DNA of 64,000 bases from Gammaproteobacteria bacterium (GTDB lineage Bacteria; Pseudomonadota; Gammaproteobacteria; Pseudomonadales; Azotimanducaceae): the NCBI GenBank assembly GCA_026707735.1, contig JAPOWH010000019.1, positions 1 to 64,000 of the forward strand. Direction: 5' to 3'. Every line of letters starts with the position of its first letter. The stretch's first letter is position 1. Made by a program: the position numbers and the translations under genes. Under the pieces are notes generated by a model. That model was not told where the DNA came from, did no database searches, and was given only the letters and a program-made list of their open reading frames with translations. Shown here piece after piece: positions 9,448 through 17,888 of this stretch.

Positions 9448-11310
9448 ATGAGAGTCGTTGAGACCCTCCGACCAATAATGTTGGTCTGTGCTGTATTCGT
9501 CTTGTCCGCCTGTGGCAGCGATCCGTCGAGCACTTACACGATTGTTGGGGAATACATTGCTGTTGTCCCCGAGGGGCTTCAACAGGCCGGTTCGCCGACA
9601 AACCGATCGACTGACTATTCAAATTCAATCATCACCCTGTATCGGACACAAATTGATGAAGACGGTCAGGTAGAGAGGGTTGCATTGGCATCCAAACCTT
9701 TCCGCGATGGACTAGTGGTCTTTGAAGGAAAATTGGATGCACCTGAGAGTATTGAGATTGCTGCAAATTCGAGCGAGACTTCGGAACCGCTGACAATTGT
9801 TGCTAGCGTGGGTCCGGGCGCTGAGCTTACGTTTGCACTATTGGACTATTGGTACCCATTCCCGGAAGACAAGCTAGCTCTTAAGGGCAAATCTCTACTC
9901 TTCCACGATTCGGCATCGAAATTTACGATATCGGGAAACGTAGATACAGAATTGCGAGGTTCACGCGTAATCACTATGGAGCTAGAAACATCTAAATGGA
10001 CTTCGCGCGGTCATCAAGAATTCGTAGAGTTGGGATTGTTGATGCTTGACGACGGCAAGTTTGTGTACGAGGATGAGATTTCTGAACCCGTGGTTGCAGA
10101 AATAGAATTTCGCGGCGACAACTTTGTGGTTTGGACCCAAGCCGTAATTGAACCCGGCGCGCACATCTCAATTCAGCCACGAACTACAGGCGCACAAACC
10201 ATCGCGACAATGCCCTCAGGGTGGTTTTCAATGGACCAAACGGGTACAGGCGACGAGAGAGGCCCGCTAACTATGTTCGCAACAGCAGAAAGCGGGCGCC
10301 ATACTAGGCTCATAGATAGTTGGCAACGAAGTCATACATTTCTGTTCACAGTCGACGCGTATAACGTGGCATACGAAGATTTCCTAGCGCAACAAGGCAC
10401 AATGGTCGACCAATCGCTCGATCGGGCGTCAACTGAGCCACCAAACCTTGACGAAGATCGAAGCGATGCATCCAACCCGTCGGCGTCAACCGCCTATGTA
10501 GCTGCACAAGAATGTAAACACGTTGATCTTTCGGGTGTGGAGTCGCCAAGTAGTCTTGGTCCTCCTCCCAATTTGACCCCTCCGCCGCACTTCAAGCTAT
10601 CAAGAGAAATTTGGGAGATTAGAAGGAACGCATTGGATCAGATAGCTCGACACGGGCTAGACCCCATGGATTCGTTGCTCGCTCTGGAATTAGGAGCTCT
10701 TACTTCTCCAATATTTGAAGAGGGGTCCGAATCGATCTTAGAGGACAAAATCAAGATTTATGACAATCTTGCATCCAACCTAAGTGAAGACATTGTGGCT
10801 CGACGAATAGATCCCGCACGCAAGGAAGTCGAATCAATATTGCAGTCACATCGCAATGACCGTCTCCTTCTACCGGGGCAAAAAGCGCCACCAATTACTG
10901 TTGCGACCTTGAAAAAGCAAGAAATTGCAATCTACGACGTATTTAGTCAAAACGACATCATTTACCTTCAGTTTTGGGACCCGCCCTACGGAAGCTGGAA
11001 TTTTGCGCGGTTACGGGAACTATATGACGCATACAGTGATCTCGGTCTGCAAATCGTCACTATATCTTTGGAGCCCAACTGGACCGACTGGGACACCGCT
11101 AGCGAACAGCAAGACATTCCGTGGTTGAATCTGGGAGATCTGAGTGAAGACGCGCCGATTGGTGCAGTCGCTGTCGCTTACGGAAGACTGCGAATGAACA
11201 AGAACTACCTCATAGACAACAAAGGTTGTATTCTTCGTAAAGATCTTCACGTCGACCAGCTCTCGCGCTTCTTGGTGGAAGAGTACGGAGAAGTCGCAAC
11301 AACAAACTGA
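9448..11310 (+). CDS. Lipoprotein with TlpA-like thioredoxin fold lacking CXXC
   Basis: A 620-residue lipoprotein: the signal peptide ends in lipobox LSAC (Cys22), and Gly at +2 favours outer-membrane sorting. The N-terminal part ('TIVGEYIAV...', 'LVVFEGKLDAPESIEI') resembles the DUF4369 domain that precedes TlpA/ResA modules. The C-terminal 140 residues follow a TlpA pattern: 'LLPGQKAPPITVATL' start, a beta strand 'IIYLQFWDPPYGSW', then 'LGLQIVTISLE' and 'NYLIDNKGCILR'. The redox site W-C-P-P-C is replaced by W510-D-P-P-Y514, and the usual cis-Pro before the LID strand is not evident. It therefore cannot be a normal disulfide reductase; a binding, scaffold or chaperone role is inferred. The middle region (about 130-470) is unrecognised. 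Confidence 0.8.
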   Translation: MRVVETLRPIMLVCAVFVLSACGSDPSSTYTIVGEYIAVVPEGLQQAGSPTNRSTDYSNSIITLYRTQIDEDGQVERVALASKPFRDGLVVFEGKLDAPESIEIAANSSETSEPLTIVASVGPGAELTFALLDYWYPFPEDKLALKGKSLLFHDSASKFTISGNVDTELRGSRVITMELETSKWTSRGHQEFVELGLLMLDDGKFVYEDEISEPVVAEIEFRGDNFVVWTQAVIEPGAHISIQPRTTGAQTIATMPSGWFSMDQTGTGDERGPLTMFATAESGRHTRLIDSWQRSHTFLFTVDAYNVAYEDFLAQQGTMVDQSLDRASTEPPNLDEDRSDASNPSASTAYVAAQECKHVDLSGVESPSSLGPPPNLTPPPHFKLSREIWEIRRNALDQIARHGLDPMDSLLALELGALTSPIFEEGSESILEDKIKIYDNLASNLSEDIVARRIDPARKEVESILQSHRNDRLLLPGQKAPPITVATLKKQEIAIYDVFSQNDIIYLQFWDPPYGSWNFARLRELYDAYSDLGLQIVTISLEPNWTDWDTASEQQDIPWLNLGDLSEDAPIGAVAVAYGRLRMNKNYLIDNKGCILRKDLHVDQLSRFLVEEYGEVATTN

Positions 11311-11706
11311 GATAACCAGCCCGATACAGGCCTCGAGAGCGTTGTCTTTAGCTACAGCTTGGTCTTGCTGCAATTCGTGGCTTTGAAGCTAGCAAGAATC
11401 TAAGCCAACCATGCTGAGTCTTTGGAAACAAGAATTGAACTACTGCGAGAGGCGGTCGTTCCCCGTGACCGACCGTGTGAGATTTTGGGGTGCGCATGAC
11501 ACAGACTTGGGAGCGTAACAACGATGTTTCATAGGTGCCGCCTGAGCAAGACTCCGCCGCAACTCGCGTAACAGAGAATTTCGATCCGAGAATGTGTCCC
11601 TTTTCAATCTCTGTTGCCCATAAATCGGTTTGATTCTCGTACCTGTGGTCAAGAATTCACCCCACTACCAAAATTCTTGCCTACAGCGACTTGCGACAGT
11701 CTTGAA
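11311..11706. other. 396-base intergenic region
   Basis: Lies between the convergent lipoprotein and oligoendopeptidase genes. I found no gene with a recognisable domain, no clear hairpin terminator with a T-run, and no tRNA-like fold. Nothing else is supportable here. Confidence 0.35.
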
Positions 11707-13554
11707 TCAATCGAAAATTTCGTCGCATAATGACTCAAAGTGAGCAACGCGCGGTTCAAGCGCGGCAACGGTAGCTCGCCAAAAATCTCGTTGCGAAATA
11801 TCTGCGTCCAAGTGCCTGGTAGCCAGCTCTTCCGCGCTTATTCGTCCTGTGTCGCGTAGAAGTCCCTTGTACCGCACAAAGAAGTCGTCTCCCATGCTTT
11901 CCCGTCGTTGGTATACGCTTTGGCTGAACAAGTAGCCAAACAGGTAGGGGAAGTTGTAGAAGCTAGTGCCAGAAATGTAGAAATGCAACTTATTGATCCA
12001 AAACAGATCGTCTGGTTCTGACAACGAGTCTCCGTACCACTCCTGCCAAGCCTCTGTCATCAAGGACCGCAATTCGCGAGGGAGCAACGGTTTTTCTGCA
12101 CGGGCTTCGTGGAAATTTCTTTCGAATTCGAACCTAGTTGGAATGTTTAGAAGAAATGCAGCGATGGCCGATAGCTCCTCCCACGCTACCGCTAGGCTCA
12201 TTTGCGGGCTCTCCGAGCGACTCAGCAAGGAATCTCGCACCAAGGTTTCACCGAACGTGCTCGCCGTCTCGGCCAGCGACATGCCGTAGGATTTCTGAGA
12301 GTCTGGTAGATCTCGCATTGCCCAATGGTGAAATGCATGGCCCAGTTCATGGGCTAGGATTGTGACATCGGTCATGGAACCGGAATATGTCATGTAGACT
12401 CTCGGCGTATTGCTCTTCGCAAATGAGGTGCAGTAAGCTCCTGGTCGTTTGCTCGGCCCAACGGTTCCCTCGATCCACCGATTCTCCGCCATCATGTGGA
12501 CGAAATCTCCCATCGATCCGTCCACCTGCCCGTAGGCGTCTGCCACAATGCCTAATCCTTCGTCAAAGGGAATGGTCGCGTCCTGGCCTGGCAGTTCCGG
12601 GGCAGGGGCACGCTGATCCCAAGGCCCGATCTTAGTCTTGCGGTATGCTCGCGCAAGAGCCTTGGCAGCCCGTTGCGAGAGATCTTTCGATTCCTTCGCG
12701 ACACCAATCACCGAGTCCAGAGTCTCCCTTCCAATGTGACTGGAATGAGCGGGAGCATCCAGAAAATGAACTGGTTTTCCGTTCGAACGTCTCTTACACA
12801 TTTCGAGGCGCCATCCCGCAAGCGAGTTGATGGCGGCAGCACACGTTTCCTCGTGGGAGGACCAGGCCGCATTGATTGCCCTCCAGGCATCTTCGCGAGT
12901 TCTGTCATCCGTTGACTGCATAAGTGATGCAGCTTCGGCAATACCTACTTCACGTTGGTCATTTCCATCTGCAACCTGACACTTGAGTTGTCCTGCTAGT
13001 CGGTCATACAACCTGCTCCAAGCGTGAATTCCGTTCTGACCTAGTGCGCTGACAAGGTTTTCCTCCTGCAGACTCAACAACTCATGTCGACGCAATCGAG
13101 AATGTCGTACTTGGAACTCCGCATCAATGACGCGTTCATCCTGCAAGTACTCATCGATGACGTCGTCCGGTGCAATGTTCAAAAATTGATTTGAGGGCTG
13201 GGCCAGCTCATTGAATCGGAGCCGATACTGGATGAGAGAACCTTCTAAGATTTTTGCCTGCTCGTCGTCCCCGTCCACAGACAACAGGCAATTGGCAAAC
13301 GTCGATGGGTTTCGCAGAAGCTTGGCTGCATCCTCAATCAGATTGTGTAAATCGCAGGCAGAGTTTATGGCTGCACTTTTCTCCGTGGCCGACATGTCGT
13401 CAATGTGGTCTAGCACAACCGTGAGGCCCTTGTTTCGGTCCTCGATGCGATCCAACATTGATGTCAATTCATCCAAGTCAGCTTGAATTTGAGGATCGGT
13501 GGGAGACTCGTATTCTTGGGAGAGGTCCCATGATGGGCCAGTTAGATCCGTCAT
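11707..13554 (-). CDS. M3 family oligoendopeptidase, PepF-like
   Basis: A 615-residue zinc metallopeptidase of family M3. The catalytic motif HELGH is at residues 402-406 in 'ILAHELGHAFHHWAM', with the third zinc ligand expected at the Glu of 'MSLAETASTFGETL' about 25 residues later. Upstream 'GAYCTSFAKSNTPRVYMTYSGS' matches the substrate-cleft segment of PepF-type enzymes. No signal peptide is present, so it is cytosolic and would trim short peptides. The size fits the family (about 600 residues). The start 'MTDLTGPSWDLSQEYESP' is typical for the group. It lies 195 bases downstream of the ankyrin gene on the same strand. Confidence 0.92.
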   Translation of the reverse strand: MTDLTGPSWDLSQEYESPTDPQIQADLDELTSMLDRIEDRNKGLTVVLDHIDDMSATEKSAAINSACDLHNLIEDAAKLLRNPSTFANCLLSVDGDDEQAKILEGSLIQYRLRFNELAQPSNQFLNIAPDDVIDEYLQDERVIDAEFQVRHSRLRRHELLSLQEENLVSALGQNGIHAWSRLYDRLAGQLKCQVADGNDQREVGIAEAASLMQSTDDRTREDAWRAINAAWSSHEETCAAAINSLAGWRLEMCKRRSNGKPVHFLDAPAHSSHIGRETLDSVIGVAKESKDLSQRAAKALARAYRKTKIGPWDQRAPAPELPGQDATIPFDEGLGIVADAYGQVDGSMGDFVHMMAENRWIEGTVGPSKRPGAYCTSFAKSNTPRVYMTYSGSMTDVTILAHELGHAFHHWAMRDLPDSQKSYGMSLAETASTFGETLVRDSLLSRSESPQMSLAVAWEELSAIAAFLLNIPTRFEFERNFHEARAEKPLLPRELRSLMTEAWQEWYGDSLSEPDDLFWINKLHFYISGTSFYNFPYLFGYLFSQSVYQRRESMGDDFFVRYKGLLRDTGRISAEELATRHLDADISQRDFWRATVAALEPRVAHFESLCDEIFD

Positions 13555-13748
13555 CTTGTGCAGTCCGTTTGTGAGGAAGTGCAGATTCTACAAATCGTGT
13601 GATGGTTTCTGGCTCCAGGTGAATGCTGAACACGTGGCTCCGCCGAGGACTACTTGGAGTGGACCCGCGGGGGGAGGCAACCTCGGCAAGTATGTTCAAA
13701 GAGACGAGACTGGGGAGCGTTCGTCGTTTGCAATCCAACCCCGTTGGA

Positions 13749-14792
13749 TCACCTGAGAAACAAGTAGACAACATCGCTCTTGCGATACTTGCGGGCGACC
13801 TCCAGAGGAGTTCTTCCATCGTCATCGAGCCTAGTTGGGTCTGCCCCCGCTTCAAGCAAAAGCCGGCAAAGAGTGAGATCGCCGCCGCGAGCCGCATAGT
13901 GCAGCGCAGTTCTGCCTTGAGGTCCAACGGCGTTCACTTCAGCCCCAAGATCAACCAATAGCTGGACTTTTGCGACGTTTAGCGACTTGTCGGCACGACA
14001 CGCATACATGAGCGGATGCAGTCCGTGATAGGGCCTCTGGTTTGCCGACAATCCGGACTTCACCAGCAATCGCAATTGCTCTACGTCGTTTGTCGCCATC
14101 CATAGGGTGGCATCCGAAAACTCGGGAGAAACGCCCTTTTCCAGCAGGTAGGACAAAACACCTGAATCTCCCATGTGCGCCGCGATATAGAGAAGCTGGG
14201 CATCGTAGTTCTGCAAATTTGCGCCTCGGTCGACAAGGTTCCTCAGGAGCTCCAATTGCCCGCCTGCCACACAGAAACTGACCAGAGGGGTGTAGTAGAT
14301 TTCGTCGTTGGGATCTTCGGCGTTCAGCAAACTTGGGTCGTCGCCAAGGAATCCAACCACGGCGTAATCGTCTCCAATGAATGCCGCTCGAAACACGTCC
14401 CTCCGTGCACCGAATCTGGCAAGCGGCTCGATCAGTAGTCTGCGACCGTAGTACGAAGCAGCTGTTATCGGATCTAGTTGCACGATCGATTCCGAGTTGT
14501 AGCAGCCAGTTAGGTGAACATCCGCACCATGTTCCAGTAGCCACATGACGGTCTCCAGCCGATTCTTGCGCACGGCTTCAAATAGGAAAGTCCGTCCGTG
14601 GCTCCCTCTCTTGTTCAAGAGGGAGGGATCATCTCGGATTAGCTGCTTTAGCTGATCCAGCTTTCCTTTTATGGCTATATCGCGCAGTTTCCCGGAAAGC
14701 TGCCTTTTCCAGTGGCCCGGGGGAACATCTAGCGGACGTACCCAACGTCCCCTCTGATCGGCTTCAGCTAGTGTGGATTGTGGTTGGCCCAA
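13749..14792 (-). CDS. Ankyrin repeat protein
   Basis: A 347-residue protein of consecutive ankyrin repeats without signal peptide or membrane segment. Clear repeat units include 'GRTFLFEAVRKNRLETVMWLLEHGADV', 'TPLVSFCVAGGQLELLRNLVDRGANL', 'LLYIAAHMGDSGVLSYLLEKGV', 'HPLMYACRADKSLNVAKVQLLVDLGAEV', 'TALHYAARGGDLTLCRLLLEAGADP' and a final 'TPLEVARKYRKSDVVYLFLR' cap. About eight repeats can be counted, some degenerate in the middle. Ankyrin arrays bind proteins; the partner is unknown. It is probably cytosolic. It sits between the oligoendopeptidase and the CoA-transferase on the same strand, with only 26 bases to the latter's stop, so it may be transcribed with it. Confidence 0.9.
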   Translation of the reverse strand: MGQPQSTLAEADQRGRWVRPLDVPPGHWKRQLSGKLRDIAIKGKLDQLKQLIRDDPSLLNKRGSHGRTFLFEAVRKNRLETVMWLLEHGADVHLTGCYNSESIVQLDPITAASYYGRRLLIEPLARFGARRDVFRAAFIGDDYAVVGFLGDDPSLLNAEDPNDEIYYTPLVSFCVAGGQLELLRNLVDRGANLQNYDAQLLYIAAHMGDSGVLSYLLEKGVSPEFSDATLWMATNDVEQLRLLVKSGLSANQRPYHGLHPLMYACRADKSLNVAKVQLLVDLGAEVNAVGPQGRTALHYAARGGDLTLCRLLLEAGADPTRLDDDGRTPLEVARKYRKSDVVYLFLR

Positions 14793-14818
14793 TTACTTTA
14801 CGGAGTTGTTTTAAAGGG

Positions 14819-16051
14819 TCACGATGGATTGGGTGAGAGAGTCGCGACTGCTCCGGTTTCAATCAATTCCTCAATGGAGTTCTGATCGTACCCAAGTTCC
14901 CTAAGGATCTCCTTCGAGTGCTCTCCCAGACCCGGTGGAGCTGTAGTAGGTACGTGTTCAACGCCACTCACTTGCAGGGGATGATTGAGGAGAAGAGGCA
15001 CACCGACCGAATTCTCATTTGGCACCATTGCTATGCGGTTTTCGAGTACTTGCGCGTCTTTCGCAGACTCTTCGACAACTGCCATGAGATTCACCGGCAG
15101 TTCAGCTTCCTCAAAAAGCTCCATCCATTCTCCAGACGTGCGAGTCTCAATGATGGCTTGAATTGCCTCTCCAGCCTCGCGCCTATTCCTATACATGTCG
15201 CGCATGGATGCAAATCTCGGATCCACCAAGAGACCCTCTGCACCCATTACTGTAAACAGTATCGAGAGCATTTGTTCGGTTCGAATCATGTTGAGTTGCA
15301 GCCAACGACCGTCCTTAGCTTGGTAGCCTTGCATGGTGACCCCCGGAACCTCAGTCGCATCTCGGTAACGCTCCATGTCCGCGCCCGCCATCGCACCCTG
15401 GGCAATCGCAGCATTTGACCAGAGTCCATTGGCCAACAGCGAAGTTTGTACAAACGATCCCTCTCCGGTTCGTTCCCGCTTCAAAAGCGCTGTCACGATG
15501 CCCGCGTAGATGGCCACCGCGGTAGGGTGGTCGCCCATGCCTGGCAGCCCTTGTGTCGGTTTGGTTCCAGGTTCCCGCATTAGGTCCATGAGTCCGCTTC
15601 GAGCCCAGTAGGCCAATTGATCAAAAGCCTTGCGGTCTCGCTCCTCGCCCAATTCGCCGTATGCAGTCAATGACGCGTAGACGATCGTTGGATTGGTGAC
15701 TTTGAGATCCTCATAGGTGGCATTGAATTCAATGCGAGACGGATACGGCATGTTGGTAATGAACACATCGCACCAATCCGCCAGTTCGTGAAGGATCTGC
15801 TTGCCGTGTTCCGTTTTGAGATTGAGTGCAATGCTGCGCTTGTTGCGACCGTCCATGTCCCACATGTAGTTGCGGCATTCTTCTGGTGTGCCCGGCATGT
15901 TGGACAAAATACGTAGCATGTCACCGCGACCCGGTTTCTCGATCTTGATGACATCGGCGCCAAAATCCGCCAACATCATGGCCGCAGCAGGAGCCGCGAT
16001 GACCGAAGCTGCATCGACAACCTTGAGTCCCGCAAATAGGGGTTCAGACAT
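14819..16051 (-). CDS. Class III CoA-transferase (CaiB/BaiF family)
   Basis: A 410-residue family III CoA-transferase. It opens with the family's 'LKVVDAASVIAAPAAAMMLADFGADVIKIEKPGRGD' block. The catalytic Asp is expected in 'GLPGMGDHPTAVAIYAGIV', where the family has its conserved G-D. The C-terminal 'APGLGEHSKEILRELGYDQNSIEEL' is also characteristic. The enzyme moves CoA from one acyl-CoA to a free carboxylic acid, usually to start degradation of an unusual acid. It is divergent from the small VOC gene. The neighbouring Rieske oxygenase, amidohydrolase, GST and Gfo/Idh genes are a plausible catabolic setting, but the acceptor acid cannot be inferred. Confidence 0.92.
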   Translation of the reverse strand: MSEPLFAGLKVVDAASVIAAPAAAMMLADFGADVIKIEKPGRGDMLRILSNMPGTPEECRNYMWDMDGRNKRSIALNLKTEHGKQILHELADWCDVFITNMPYPSRIEFNATYEDLKVTNPTIVYASLTAYGELGEERDRKAFDQLAYWARSGLMDLMREPGTKPTQGLPGMGDHPTAVAIYAGIVTALLKRERTGEGSFVQTSLLANGLWSNAAIAQGAMAGADMERYRDATEVPGVTMQGYQAKDGRWLQLNMIRTEQMLSILFTVMGAEGLLVDPRFASMRDMYRNRREAGEAIQAIIETRTSGEWMELFEEAELPVNLMAVVEESAKDAQVLENRIAMVPNENSVGVPLLLNHPLQVSGVEHVPTTAPPGLGEHSKEILRELGYDQNSIEELIETGAVATLSPNPS

Positions 16052-16205
16052 TGCACCAGCTTTGAGAAATTCCTGACAATGTTAATTAAGTTGATCTTCG
16101 AAGCGTCTTGTGTAATTCCATCGGTTCGCGAGTGCTACTATCGAACTTGTTCAAGTAGCGAATGGGGGTGCAAACCCTCTCGTGCTGTTGTAAAGGAATA
16201 GATCT

Positions 16206-16598
16206 ATGGCAGACCAAGCAAGATTCAAGGCCGCATATCCATTTCAAGACGACGTACTAGCTCTGCCTGTTGCGGACCGCGATGTCGCCGCTTCATGGTA
16301 CGGAGAGAAATTTGCCATGACGGAGGTGGAGCGCAAAGAAGACCCCTATCCTACTGTGATCATGGAGCGAGACGGTGCTAGGATGGGATTTTCGGAAAAC
16401 GGTGGTGATTCTTCGAATGACGGCGGGGCTATCTTGGTGGACGACGCAGCTCGAATGAAGGAAGAACTTGAAAGCCAAGGCGTAGATACCGGCAATTGGC
16501 GGATTGACGAACGAGACGGCAAAAAATATCAGGTCTTCTTTGTTGTTGCCCCTGATGGACTGTGTTTCTACTTCCACCAACTGCTAAATGCGGATTAA
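16206..16598 (+). CDS. VOC-family (glyoxalase/bleomycin-resistance fold) protein
   Basis: A single VOC module of 130 residues. It has 'VLALPVADRDVAASWYGEKFAMT' (first beta-alpha unit), the strand 'PTVIMERDGARMGFSENGG', then 'GAILVDDAARMKEELESQGV' and the closing 'FFVVAPDGLCFYFHQ', which corresponds to the usual 'DPDGNxxxF' segment. VOC proteins are metal-dependent isomerases, dioxygenases or binding proteins, so no reaction can be assigned. The start is supported by AAGGAA 9 bases upstream of the ATG. It is transcribed away from the CoA-transferase across a 154-base gap that should hold both promoters. Confidence 0.85.
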   Translation: MADQARFKAAYPFQDDVLALPVADRDVAASWYGEKFAMTEVERKEDPYPTVIMERDGARMGFSENGGDSSNDGGAILVDDAARMKEELESQGVDTGNWRIDERDGKKYQVFFVVAPDGLCFYFHQLLNAD

Positions 16599-16761
16599 AC
16601 GCAAGGCTATTGTCAACTACGTCAACACGCTCAACCCGTCTGCCGGTGAAGCGATCATGAAAGCTTGATTCTCCTAGGCGCAACTGAGCTTCTGATCGTT
16701 ACAAGCCAACAGACACTTCTCCATGCTGGAGACCCACCGTGGACCCGAGTCGAATCGCCAG

Positions 16762-17103
16762 TTAATCTGCCTCTGGTGGCGCTATTCCCTCCAATTCGGT
16801 CAATAGCGCCGGTACGTCATCTTTGACAATATTCCACACTAACTCTATATCAATTGTGAAGTACGCATGGACTATACGATTTCTAAGGCCGACGATTTGA
16901 GACCACTGTATTTCTGGATGCTTGTCCTTGGTTGATGTACTTATTCGAGAGGCAGCTTCTCCAATGACTTCCAAGACCTTTAGAACCGCATTCTGGTGCA
17001 GGTCACTTTTCTCAAACTCTTCATAGGCAATTCCCTCCACAAACTTCTTAGCCTTGCGAGCGGCTACGAGCATGTCTAGCAAAAGGGAATCATCGTGTCG
17101 CAT
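16762..17103 (-). CDS. hepT: HepT-like ribonuclease toxin (HEPN, DUF86)
   Basis: A HEPN-domain protein of about 113 residues counted from the ATG at 17103. The frame extends upstream to 17154, but those codons lie inside the antitoxin gene. The HEPN catalytic motif RX4HXY is present as R74-NRIV-H79-A-Y81. HepT toxins are RNases that in studied systems cleave tRNA; the motif Tyr is the residue AMPylated by the MntA antitoxin. The start ATG overlaps the last 14 bases of mntA, so the two are translationally coupled in antitoxin-first order, as usual for this TA family. Size and gene order both match the family. Confidence 0.88.
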   Translation of the reverse strand: MRHDDSLLLDMLVAARKAKKFVEGIAYEEFEKSDLHQNAVLKVLEVIGEAASRISTSTKDKHPEIQWSQIVGLRNRIVHAYFTIDIELVWNIVKDDVPALLTELEGIAPPEAD

Positions 17104-17452
17104 AGATGACTTCTGCAGTCTCCAAGATCTCTTTTCGCAAAATGTAGTTGTCACATCGCTCGACAGCGGAATGGGTCACAATATCGACGGGCCTACCGAG
17201 TACGATCGATAACTCAGATGCCATCGCCACAAACTCGATCCCTGGCACACCATCTGGTTCAAACTCCACAAGCACATCGATGTCGCTTTCGTCGTCATAG
17301 TCCTCTCGTAGAACCGATCCAAACAGGGACATTGTCGCTATATTCCAGCGTCTACAGAAGTTAGCGATTTTTTTGGAACCGACCAATTCAGGAAGATGCA
17401 GGGTAATCGAGCGTTTAGGAGTGGCTACTTGTCCAGTAGTAAGGTTTTTCAC
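17090..17452 (-). CDS. mntA: MntA-like nucleotidyltransferase antitoxin
   Basis: A minimal nucleotidyltransferase of 120 residues with the pol-beta motif GSX10DXD: 'LFGSVLREDYDDESDIDVLVEF', in which the two Asp after 'SD' bind metal. The third acidic residue is expected in 'RPVDIVTHSAV'. MntA antitoxins neutralise HepT by adding AMP to the toxin's active-site Tyr, and the key residues for that are all visible here. The start is a GTG at 17452 with no clear Shine-Dalgarno; a start a little further in, before the nucleotidyltransferase motif, is possible. The gene lies upstream of and overlaps the hepT-like gene. Confidence 0.88.
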   Translation of the reverse strand: MKNLTTGQVATPKRSITLHLPELVGSKKIANFCRRWNIATMSLFGSVLREDYDDESDIDVLVEFEPDGVPGIEFVAMASELSIVLGRPVDIVTHSAVERCDNYILRKEILETAEVIYATR

Positions 17453-17888
17453 AGGTCAATTCCACAATCTCTAAGCTAAAAATGAATAAGGCACACCGAT
17501 TTTAACCTCCCTACAAGCAACTGAAACGGTTTCGCAAAGGGGAAACCCTCATGCAAATATTGTTTGGTGGAACCAATGTTGACCCTAGAATGGAGATCAA
17601 TTCCGCAATATTGTGCGGCGAGTAGAGACACAAACCCCGTCTAATCCACGTTTGTTCGAAAATCGTAGCAAGCGTGCTATTCGTACATTTCCAACGGGTT
17701 CACATCCCACCAGGTAACATGATCTTGGCTACAATCAGTACGCTGCAAGGCACAGTTGAAACGAGCCAAAACGGGCACTTGCGTCCAATGCACTGTGCTG
17801 TGATTTGCTCAATTCGTGATCGTTTGGGCTGCGGCAAAATCGGAATTAAATCAAGAGCATGGCGAAGAACCCTAGTGTTTGACGCTAG
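17453..17888. other. 436-base divergent intergenic region
   Basis: Separates the minus-strand mntA/hepT pair from the plus-strand Rieske gene. No gene, hairpin terminator or RNA could be supported. It presumably holds promoters for both units, but I could not pick a convincing -35/-10 pair. Confidence 0.35.

Noticed and set aside
11440-11652. Short minus-strand frame between the lipoprotein and oligoendopeptidase genes
   Set aside because: No recognisable content, start signal or neighbour link.
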